From contig NC_065875.1 of NCBI RefSeq assembly GCF_933775445.1, positions 21,513,555-21,577,554 on the forward strand: 64,000 nt of DNA. The letters are read 5' to 3'. This DNA is from Argentina anserina. Lineage: Eukaryota; Streptophyta; Magnoliopsida; Rosales; Rosaceae. Positions 1 through 10,400 of this stretch are shown here, one piece after another; the first letter of the stretch is position 1, and every line of letters starts with the position of its first letter. The notes below the pieces were generated by a model that was given only the letters and a program-made list of their open reading frames with translations, was not told where the DNA came from and did no database searches. The translations under genes and the position numbers were made by a program.

Positions 1-2160
1 ATGTATTAAGAGTACGCTTGTATATATTAAGTGCTACGATGTACATCGATATTAAAAGAACTCATATACACATACATGGATTAATTCATTTTTGATGATA
101 ATGAAGTAGCTAGCTAATTGACATCGACTAGTCTTGTGTCAATCAACGTATTGTGTGTTGAAGAAACAAGCCATATGAGAGAATTTAGAGGCCATCGTTT
201 GGTATTATTGTTAAGATTATTGTTGATCAAGATGAACAAGAGGAACATGAAACTTGTTGACAAGATTGAACACTGGCTTACTAGTACCACTAAAATTTAA
301 AAATGTAGCATTCATTCAACATGTTGTGCACTGCTTTAGTTAGTCTCAAAATCAAATTCCAAATTATATATGGTCCATGCCATTATAGGTTTAGGTTTGG
401 GATACTCGAAACCCCAGACTATATATACATCACCATTGACTAAAATGTTATACATTTAATTTGCATGTTGTCTATTTTATGTAGTGTGGATTGTAAAATA
501 TGTCGCACTTTTTTATAGTTGGTGCTTCCTAGATGAGATTAGAAATTTGCGAATGACTTTATAGTCTATAATATACTGATCTTAGACATCACCCACTATA
601 AACATCAAATTTCTTTTATTGACATCAGTCAGTAAACAATGTCTGTTAGCATAATCCTAATAATACACTTTGGTTTTCGAAAGAGTTTGTATAGAGCGTA
701 TAGGGTGATTTCTCTTAATCACTAGAGTTATATATAATTTGAATCCCTTTTACTGGTCAAAATTGATATTACCTTGCAGTAAAAGAAGCAGTTACTTCGA
801 TCAAGGGGAGTTCAAGCAGCTCAAAATTCACGAGCTCATAATGTATATCACAGATTGCTTGTCGAGAAAATAAAATACAAGAACATGAAATAAACAAATG
901 TATGATAGAGAAGAATGTTCATCCATTTCTTACTTTCAATTGTTTACGCTGATGTTCAAAGAGTTGATCGGGTACGTTTAGTGATGTATCAAGTCATGAT
1001 CATTGATTACTAGAAGTCTAGACTCTAGAATGTAGGACTATAAATCAGAGGCCATCTTTATATGACTTGATCTTCATGACAAATAAATAAAAACAAAATG
1101 AAATCATTCGTATATATCAATAACTTAAGTACACAACCAGTGACTAACTTGGCAAGGAAGTGAGGACCATCTCCATTTCTTTGATTCAGATGTTGCCGTG
1201 TCAAGATCATCCGTTTGTTGCATTGTTCAAATGCGCCTAGATAATTTTTTTGCTAAGTCGAATACTAAATAATACTCTAAACCTAAATTACGTTTAAACT
1301 TGATATATGTCGGTAACTTACACGATCTCAATTCAAGTTATAACTCATTAGCATACAATAACTAGCCAACACTTGACTCACTAGAAATTACAACGTACCG
1401 TCGCAAGACAGAACAACATTTGCCCCAATCAGACATTACTTTGCATACCAAAATTCCGAAAGCACATTTTTTGTATGATTCAAGCCTCATTAACGTGAGT
1501 TTTTTCTAATCACCATTAACGAATACTTCAATAATCGTGGACTCCATCCACTATTGAGTCTGCGACCGCGACATTCATAACAGGCTGCACAGTAGCATTG
1601 CCGTACCCTATCACCACCCATCTCACAATTATAATAGTAGTAAAATAATATTCCCCACAATCTCTGTCTGAAATCATAAACCACTGTACAAAACATTAAT
1701 GACATCACTAGACTTGAAGTGGAAATATGATTATATGTGCATAGTGCATGTGTCATGTCAAATTTAATTTATTGGTCTATATGTTAATTGGTTTGTTTTT
1801 AATTTATTATTTATATTTTAAATAATTTTTTTTCTTTTACTGTGTGTATATTTACTATACTATTAAGTAATTTTTTTAAAAGGACCATGAAATAACATGA
1901 TTAATTCGGTACACCTAATAGTGTCACGTATCAACAAATTTACTGATCACTCTCTATTTACCCACCTTATACCCATTATTTTAAACTCGTTTAATTGATT
2001 AATTATCATTTAAATTTAGATGAAATGTGATCGACTTCTCTCTTTAACACGCCCCCCCTTTTCTTATTCCCACGATGACGTGTCACTTTGACCCAGTCCC
2101 CTTCTTCCCTCTCCAGTCTTCTGAAAACCCACCCAACCTGACTCAGTCCAACTCGCTCCC
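1..2160. other. intergenic / MKP1 upstream region
   Basis: AT-rich non-coding DNA upstream of MKP1. Short open frames occur on both strands, but none resembles a known protein or has a convincing start context. The distal promoter of MKP1 probably lies in its right-hand part. I see no transposon ends or RNA gene. Confidence 0.5.
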
Positions 2161-2169
2161 TCCATAACT

Positions 2170-2170
<1 letters not shown>

Positions 2171-2223
<53 letters not shown>
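2171..2223 (+). repeat. (CT)n microsatellite in MKP1 leader
   Basis: An almost pure run of CT dinucleotides of about 50 bp, followed by more pyrimidine-rich sequence, about 450 bp before the MKP1 start codon. CT tracts in this position are common in plant core promoters and 5' leaders, so this probably marks the transcription start region. Confidence 0.8.
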
Positions 2224-2224
<1 letters not shown>

Positions 2225-2293
2225 CTTCTTCTATCCTCCAAAGTCTGTCGTACAAACCCAAGAGACCATCCTGCGTGACACAGATTTGTTATT

Positions 2294-2603
2294 GTAAGTT
2301 AAGTTACTTTGATCTTTGATTTTTTTAACCCAACAAAAACAAAACACAACTACTGCTTTTGGCTTCCATTTTCGTCTTGCTTGTCTATGTAGAATCTATG
2401 AAGTTTTACTGGGTCGTTTTCGTGTTTGAATTTGCTTTCATGATTCTAGATAGAAAAGTATAACGAAGAATAGAGATGGGTCAATTGTTTTAGGTGAGAA
2501 AATATAACAAAGGTTGGATTTTTCAATGGTATTAATGCCAAATTTCCAAGCTTGATGTGTTTTCCACGAAGAATCCTTTAATGGGTAGCCACTAGAATTT
2601 CAG
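2294..2603 (+). other. probable 5'UTR intron of MKP1
   Basis: A good donor (ATT|GTAAGTT at 2294) and a TTTCAG acceptor at 2603 bracket a T-rich stretch just before the MKP1 ATG at 2629. This would leave a short leader exon after the CT tract. It is inferred from splice-site quality only; transcript evidence would settle it. Confidence 0.4.
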
Positions 2604-2628
2604 AGATTTTAGTTTCAAAACAATAGAG

Positions 2629-5600
2629 ATGTTGGGTGAGGAAGAAAAGAGTGGGATTGCCGGAAATACTGACCGGAAAAAATATCTCCGGTCGATGTCA
2701 TGGAGTGACCGGTCACCTTCCAAGCTGCCTAATCCTTATCCAAAGCCTCAGCTGAATGGTAAGGCAAGGTCTTGCTTGCCTCCACTTCAGCCTCTTTCAA
2801 TTGCCAAGAGTAGTGTTAAGGAGTGGCCTAGGGCTGGTTCTGATGATCTTGGGGTTTGGCCTCAGCCCCAGACCCCTAGAGGGTCTGCTAAGCCCTTTCC
2901 GGGTTCGAACCCGGAGCAGGGTGGGAGAGAGTTTGAGTTTAAGAAAGATAAGCTTGCCTTTTTTGATAAGGAGTGCTCTAGGATTGCAGAGCATATATAC
3001 TTGGGGAGTGATGCTGTGGCTAAGAACAGGGAGGTTTTGAGGAATAATGGGATCACCCATGTGCTCAACTGTGTTGGGTTTGTGTCTCCTGAGTATTTCA
3101 AGTATGATCTTGTGTACAAGACGCTCTGGTTGAAGGATAGCCCATCGGAGGACATTACGAGCATTCTCTATGATGTGTTTGATTATTTTGAAGATGTGAG
3201 GAAGCAGAATGGGAGAGTTTTTGTGCATTGTTGTCAGGGAGTGTCGCGGTCGACCTCGTTGGTGATTGCATACCTCATGTGGAGGGAGGGACAGAGCTTC
3301 CAAGATGCATTTCAGTATGTGAAGGCGGCAAGAGGGGTGACAAATCCCAATATGGGGTTTGCTTGTCAACTTCTGCAGTGCCAGAAGAGGGTGCATGCTG
3401 TGCCTGCAAGCCCGAGTTCTGTGTTGAGGATGTACAGGATGGCTCCACATTCATCGTATGATCCGCTTCATCTGGTGCCGAAGATGTTGAACCATCCAGG
3501 TGCACAGGGACTTGACTCTCGTGGTGCTTTTGTTGTACATGTCCCATCTGCTATATATGTCTGGATTGGGAAGGATTGCAACACAATGATGTCGGATAAT
3601 GCAAGAGCAGCTGCCCTTCAGGTCATCCAGTATGAGAGGGCAAAAGGTCCAATTGTGGACATCAACGAAGGCAAGGAGCCATTAGAATTTTGGGATGCTC
3701 TTTCCAGTGGGCTTTCAGAAGATGATTGCAGCAAGGGAGATGTTAAAAAGGAAGAAACCTTTCCTTCTGGAGGCAATAAGGTTGCTGCAGTGACTTGTAT
3801 TCCAGTGGGTGAAAGGAAGGTTTTGGAATATGATTTGGATTTCGAAATGTTCCATAAGGCACTTGCAGGTGGGGTTGTTCCAACATTATCAGTATCAAAT
3901 ACTGAGTCCGAAACTTGCCTTCCTGCCAGAGAAAATGGATGGGGTAGATTGCGGCAGAAGTTTGCTAGCGGAATTATGAAGGATTTGGTCAGCAATGAAT
4001 CGGATATGGTTGTGGAAGTTGACAAAGACACGGAGAACCCTGCTTCTTTGATTGAGCCTTCATCCCCATTGTCAGCGTCAAGCCAGTGTTGTGGTACACC
4101 AGATTCCTTTGAATGTTATCCAATTAGTAGCCCAAATAGGATAAGCGATACTTGTAGGGAAGTAGGACGATCTGTTGCTCTTACCAATCCATTATCATTT
4201 CCAACGACAGACTGTGGGTCACCCAATTCTTGTTCTTGGTTTCCTGATAACAATCTTAAGTTTAGCTCAAAATCCCCAACACTCTCTCCTTCAACATCTG
4301 AATACTCTAGTTCATCGTTTACCTTTTCACCCTCATCTTCTAATTGGTCAGACTTGTCATGCTTGTCTTCTCAACAGCCTTCACCGTCAGGCTTGGATTC
4401 TGCAGATCCATTATGTATTAAGCATAGCCCCTTAGCTGATAGCTCACGGTTACTTTTCAAAGAGTCTCCTTCTTCACCTCGAGAGGCATTGTCAGCTGAT
4501 ATCACTTTGGAAGTGACAAATACATGTTTGACATGTAAAGGGATTTCCCCTTCTATAGCTGAGCGTAGAGGGAGTAGACCTCCACCTCTAATGTTGCTAC
4601 CCTCAGTTGAAGAATCACCTAAAGTAACGAGGACTTTGGTACGATCATGGTCGTTTTCCTTGCCTGACTTGGATGATGATCTGATGGACACTGATTGCAA
4701 CCAAGCTGAAAATGCAAGCAACGGAGATGAGCTAATGTCGGGTGTTGACGTTAATAACTCTGAAAGTGATTTACATTCTGCAGAGGTGATTAACCCTGTT
4801 TTGTACCAGTGGCCTTCTTTGAATAAGGTGGTGATGCATCAGTCTGGCAAACTTCATTCCAGATCAGCGTATCTTTTGCTAGCTCCAGATGCGACTGTGG
4901 GTGCTAATAAACTTGGAGTCTTATTTGTGTGGTTGGGACGTTATATTTTGCATGAGAAAGGAGAAAATGCAACATTTGAGGACAGCCATCTTCAATGGGA
5001 GACCATAGGACGCTGCTTCCTTGAGAATAGGGGTTTGCCTACGAGTTCCCCTGTACAGGTACGTTGCAATATGCCTTATGAAATTGCTTATTTTGTCTTA
5101 CAATATCTAGTCCTGTTAGAAACTAATGCACAGTAATGGATTAAGAATTTGTTTTTTTACAAACTTTAAGTGAAGCAGCTACAATAAGCAGGAAAAAGTA
5201 TTACTGATACTTTGTTTTAGGTAGATTTTTTTTTTGTCCTTGAGTAATTCTTCTCCAGTCCAATTTCGACAGGGGAGAATTGCATATTGCCGGTAATGGA
5301 ATGAAATCAGCATAAACACAGAATATCCATTATGATGAACCAAATCACTTTCTAATATTGGACCATTTCAGCAATCTGATTCGTCTTTTGGGAATATGGT
5401 TGCAGAAACACCCTGAAATGCCTAATTTTTTGCCTGTAAAAAGCAGATCAGCAGAAACACCCTGTATCTAGTTTCATCAAGCAAGCTGCAGTGATTTAAT
5501 CACTACATTTATCCACTTAAAAGTGAACTCATCAAAAATATATAGCAATCACAGATAGAGAAGCCACAAAAGAGGAAAATTTATCAACTTTTCAATAACA

Positions 5601-5871
5601 CAGTAAGATACAAGTAGCTTTAATCAGGAGGCATTGCCTAAACTACATGGTTGCACTCATAAACAGAAACTCATCGTACTGACCAGGAAACTCAAATTCA
5701 GTACTTTGGCTATCTTGTTCCCATATCATCTTTCTGCCAATCAATTTTTTTGTTGTTTCTTTATGTTGCGAGTGTAAAAGTGCATTTTCATATCTGCAGA
5801 TAGTGAAAGAAGGTGAGGAGCCAGACGAGTTCCTATACCATCTCAGCTGTAAATCACTACAGAAAACATAA
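2629..5871 (+). CDS. MKP1: MAP kinase phosphatase 1 (dual-specificity phosphatase)
   Basis: This enzyme dephosphorylates the Thr and Tyr of activated MAP kinases (MPK3/MPK6 in Arabidopsis) and restrains stress and immune signalling. There are two exons, 2629-5058 and 5800-5871, giving 833 residues; AtMKP1 is somewhat shorter. The N-terminus holds the conserved LKARSCLPPLQPLSI-like and DDLGVWP blocks. The phosphatase domain spans about 115-260, with the signature HCCQGVSRS (His200, catalytic Cys201, Arg207). A gelsolin-like segment follows at about 290-360, then a Ser-rich linker, then a C-terminal gelsolin-like region from about 715. The first exon stays open to 5136, but a strong donor (CAG|GTACGT) lies at 5059. 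The exon starting at 5800 restores the family C-terminus (IVKEGEEPDEFL), so the read-through end is rejected. The last codons and 3'UTR are tandemly duplicated just downstream. Confidence 0.95.
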
Positions 5872-6258
5872 ATTGACGACATGAATAAGACAGAAATAGA
5901 AGGATCAATGTAAAGCAAGATTATTTGGCATTCATGATCCTTGAAGCATCTGGAACAGCGGGATGGATCAGTTGCAGATTGAAAAGTCGGGTTGGCATCC
6001 CGGGCAGTGCAAAGTGTTTCATATCTGCTTGTGTGATGTATGGAGGGGTTAGTACATATCACTACAGAAAACATAAATTGACAGACATGAATAAGACAGT
6101 AATAGAAGGATCAATGTAAAGCAAGATTATTTGACGTTCATGATCCTTGAAGAATCTGGAACAGCGGGATGGATCAGTTGCAGATTGAAAAGTCGGGTTG
6201 GCATCCCGGGCAGTGCAAAGTGTTTCATATCTGCTTGTGTGATGTATGGAGGGTTTAG
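5852..6258 (+). repeat. 205-bp tandem duplication over the MKP1 3' end
   Basis: Two adjacent copies, about 5852-6056 and 6057-6258, are offset by 205 bp and nearly identical. Copy one begins inside the last MKP1 exon and includes the stop codon (5869-5871) and proximal 3'UTR. Copy two repeats the same end-of-gene sequence. Small differences between copies (for example GACGAC against GACAGAC) show it is not brand new. Confidence 0.9.
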
Positions 6259-7006
6259 GACAATATGTACAGAGGACACGTCTGCTCTATGCAGATAGGA
6301 TTTTATCAGTAAAGTTTTGTTAAATGGGCAAACAAAATATCGGTTCAAATAAATGTATCTAGTATATATAGTAACAAGTGTATCTAGGATATACAGTAAC
6401 CCTTACCAGCATCCAAGGTGTTGCCATTTAAGGTGAAATGAGAAGCTCACTTGATTTTATCCATGAAAAGTAATAGCCAGTTAGCCACATACTCTGCAGT
6501 TCTGCCATTATGAGGTTTTTATCAACGAAAAATAATTGTTTGGTGTGGTGAGTGTTACTCTGATGTGCTGCGACTGTTGGATGTATTCTGAATTTTGGAC
6601 GGTTCATTGTTTATCTTCAACTCCGAGTCTGAGGAACAATGCAAGGCAACTGAAATTTGCACTCTCTTTATAATTCACACTTACTTTCCTCTTTTAGTAA
6701 CTTCAATTTTTGTCTTTAACAAGTGTTTTGTCTTATTATAAAAACTTTAACGGAAAAAGGAAATTGAGTGTAGATTGTATATTTTGTGTGTGCAAGTTTC
6801 TAAAAAGAGCTCATTAAGCAACAGTGCGTGTCAAATTATGCCATCTCTTCATTACACAATGGTTCATCATCAGAACTGGGAGACGGAACATCTGAACTCC
6901 CACTGTGCAGCACCTAGTCGAGGTTAATAATGCGTCCCTTTACTAATGTTATAACTTACCAAAATCAAGAAACCCCCTTTATTTTGGATGCGTCCCTTTA
7001 CTAATC
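6259..7006. other. intergenic between convergent MKP1 and COILIN
   Basis: Probably the distal MKP1 3'UTR followed by spacer. No coding region is supported. A 17-bp direct repeat (TGCGTCCCTTTACTAAT) occurs at 6931-6947 and 6989-7005, immediately left of a foldback element. It may be a remnant of local slippage around the insertion. Confidence 0.5.
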
Positions 7007-7380
7007 TTGGATGCGGAGTTCCGCACTAATAGTTTTTGTGTGAATTTTTATTTTTGCACCATTTTTTGATCAAATTTCCATATCTCCACCGTCTAGTATC
7101 TAGATAATATTGTGTAGATCATCTATACAAAATTTAAGCCGATTTAGTAATCGTTAAGGTCCTCAAAATTACATTTTTCTATTAAAAAAATGAATGGTTC
7201 ATGTTTGACAGAATTCAGTCTGTCAATTTATTTTTCGATTTAAGAGCCTTAACGATCACCAAATTGACTTAAATTTTACATAGATGATCTACATGATATT
7301 ATCTAGATACTAAAACGGTGGAGATTGAGAAATTTGATCGAAAAATTGTGCAAAAATAGAAATCCTCACCTGAGAAAAAT

Positions 7381-7382
<2 letters not shown>
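7007..7382. mobile_element. long-TIR foldback element, copy A
   Basis: The left half (from ATGCGGAGTTCCGCAC at 7011) and the right half are imperfect reverse complements, including CTAGATAATAT...GATCATCTA on the left and TAGATGATCTACAT...ATTATCTAGATAC on the right. Each arm is about 160 bp. There is no coding capacity. It is followed directly by a (TA)n tract and matches the element at 43816-44224 in both arms, so it belongs to a dispersed non-autonomous DNA transposon family. Arm length suggests a Mutator-type MITE. The target duplication cannot be read because it would lie in the TA tract. Confidence 0.75.

Positions 7383-7410
<28 letters not shown>
7383..7410. repeat. (TA)n microsatellite
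   Basis: A run of about 14 TA units between foldback element A and the COILIN stop codon. Other members of the same element family here also abut TA tracts. Confidence 0.9.
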
Positions 7411-7413
<3 letters not shown>

Positions 7414-7416
7414 TTC

Positions 7417-10400
7417 TCATAGCTCACTTTGTGCTCTTAAAAGAGCCATGGTTGGACCCAATGCACTACCCCTCCAGGGCCTAATTTTCCATGAACCATT
7501 TTCCTGAGAAAGCTCTGCCTTCTTCGCATTCAATGCCTGGCTGATTTCATCCCATGTATTCACTTTTCCATTTTCTACATTTACAAAACAAGATTACATT
7601 ATATTGGTGAACAAAAATATATCCAATTTTCTTCATGCCTCATAAAATGTAGATTCCTAGTATGACAATCTTATTAGTACCTTGCGTACTAGCACTCTTT
7701 TCCTTGTCATTACCGAAACCTGATGCAGCAGCCTGACTTCCCTTGTCATTCTTAAGCCTGAAGCCTGATGTAGCAGCCTGACTTCCCTTGTCATTCTTAA
7801 GCCTGAAGCCTGATGCAGCAGCCTGAGTTTCTTTGTCATTCTTGAGCCTGAAGTCTGATGCAGCCTTAGTTTCTGTGCCGTTCTTGAGCCTAAAATCTGA
7901 TGCAGCATTTTGATCTCCAGCGGCTGCTTTGGCTGTGTTCAGCTTCCCATACTTGACAATGCGGACATCAATAAGAGAAGAATAATCTATCTGCAAAGGT
8001 TCAATTTTGTCAGATGCTACCAAATCACAGACAGTAGTTCACAACCTCTGCCAGGCAGTAAGGATCGTATATTTGTCAGACAATGGTCATATGTACTGGA
8101 ACTGCCAATAGCTATGAACCCCAAGACGGGCAAAGAAACTAGAATTTTATTTTCACGAAGGACAATCCAAGTTATAACATTACACACAGCAGCAGTGTAA
8201 TTTCCATCATAAGAGCGTAGAAACAACGTATATTCTCAAATTTATGATTATTGATTGAGAGTAGCTCAAGTACCTCTAAAGAACCATCTTCCCCATAAAG
8301 AGATGTATCTGGTTGAACCTCAGATGTCTCATCTGTCATTTCCTCAAAAACAATGGGATATTCAGGAACCTGGACTAGCACAATCTTATTCGATTGAGGG
8401 TTGTACCGTGACACTTTTCCAACCTATATGAACCAGAAGATTAATTACTGTTAACTCAACATTTACACATAGTTGGTAGAACTTAGGAGAATATAAAGTC
8501 GTACTCGATAGGAAGATATTTCAGGGGTCCAGCATGATGATAACTCAATCAACCGATATGCAATTTGATCACCTTCCTGCAAAGCATGAATACGAACTAA
8601 TGTATTAAATATATAATACTAAACTACGGGAAAGTGAAGGAACATGTCTTTGGTGTCTGTAGAACAAATCAATCAAGAAAAGATATTTAAATATGGAACT
8701 CTTACTCAATATCATCCTTGTGTAGTAGATAGTAATTAAGTATTCACAAGCTAAATGAAGGGGCAGCACAAAGCTACCTCCCTCACAATTATCATTACTT
8801 TTTTTTTGCTAATTATTCCTATGAAGAGAAGAAAAAAAAACAATCGAGCAAAATAAAAATTATAAGTAACAAACCTTCGGTACAGTGGTAGAGAGCTCAA
8901 GCTTATCAAAGTCTAAGGGATCAGTCTCAGGAATTTCTTCTTCAATACCAACCATTACAGAAGACTCTTGGTACACATCTTCGTAGTTACTCTTTTTTGA
9001 ATACGATGTTTTTTCCATACCCCATTTTTGGCCCTTCTTCTTGCTGGTTATTCCGTTCCACTGAAAAAGGCAGGAATTTAAGGACTTCGAAGGCAGCAAT
9101 AGTTTTAGACATGACCATGAAATAGAGACTTCAAATTAATTTAAGCATCAGCTGACATGTCCCATTATAAGCCAACTAACAGACTCATTAAAAAAAAAGG
9201 CATAATAGCCAATTTGCCTTTAGTGTCAATTTGCTACCCTAGCCTGTATTTCTACCAATTTGCTACTCTAGCTTTCCAAAACTTGCCAAATTGCTACTCT
9301 AAGCATTAATCTTGCCAATTTGCTACCCTTTTATCTTGAAAAAGTAGTCTATTTGATACCTCAAAAAGACATCAATTTGTCAATTTTCTGTAGCAAACAA
9401 TTAAATTTGAAAATTCAATTAACTAAATTACTTAATTTTGAAAACCCTAGAGTAGTAATTCAACTTAAGGATAGAAAAATGACTAACATAAATACTCAGG
9501 GTGGCAAATTGGCAAGTTTTGGAAAGCTAGGGTAGCAAATTGACACTAAGGCGAAAGCTAAAGTAGTAAATTGGCAATTATGCCAAAAAAAAGTTGTTAA
9601 TGCTACAAAGAAACTAAAGCATACCACTGGAATTTCATTCTGCTGGAAACTCTGATCCGCATTGACTGGAAGAGGTAGATACATCAGATAATTAACAAAA
9701 CGTCCTTAATCTACTTGATGTACCCATAACATCAACTACGTAGTCAAATGGGATAGCAAGGTCAATAGTTTATCAGAGAATTTAGACCCATACATACCTT
9801 TCCTGAGGGGTGCAAAGCGAATGTGTCCTGGCCTAGTTACTACCGGAACAACATTGTCATCTTCATCATTATCTGTTTCTGATCCATCTTCTCCAGAACT
9901 TTTCTGATTATCATTGACAGATAACGGCTGATTGGCTTTGTCAGATGATTGTCGATAATCATTGTTAGATGATTTCTGATTAACTTGGTTGTCTACCTGT
10001 GTTTGATGTGACTGCAAAAAGAAAAAATATGGAGAAAATTTATTGAGAGAAACACGTACTCTGTCTTCTAAAATCATACGTACATACTTCTTGGCACTAG
10101 GAGAAGATGGAGGAGCAAGTACTCTCTTTTGTAAAGGCATATAGGTAGTACCAAAAACAACTTCAAGCATCAAAGTTCCACAAAGGGCTTGAGTGATATA
10201 TATATATTTACACAAAATTTCTCAGCTGCGGACGTCTGCACCGTCCGTACGATGAGGATTCGGCAATTCCGGCCACCGGCGACGCGCAACGACAACACCG
10301 ACCAGCACAGCCGCACTCCCCTCCTCCCGGCGCTCTTGTCTGTGCTGGCCGGAGCTGCAGCGCTGGCGTGGGCCGGCTGGAGGAGGGGAGTGCGGCTGTG

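Noticed and set aside
2797..4721. Long antisense open frames within MKP1.
   Set aside because: Shadows of a real coding exon, with codon patterns explained by the sense frame.
5059..5136. The MKP1 frame reads on for 25 residues past 5058.
   Set aside because: A strong splice donor lies at 5059, and the exon at 5800-5871 restores the conserved family C-terminus.
5643..6348. Minus-strand open frames over the duplicated region, about 140 and 73 residues.
   Set aside because: Both are antisense to the MKP1 last exon, its 3'UTR and the tandem copy; they have no recognisable domain.
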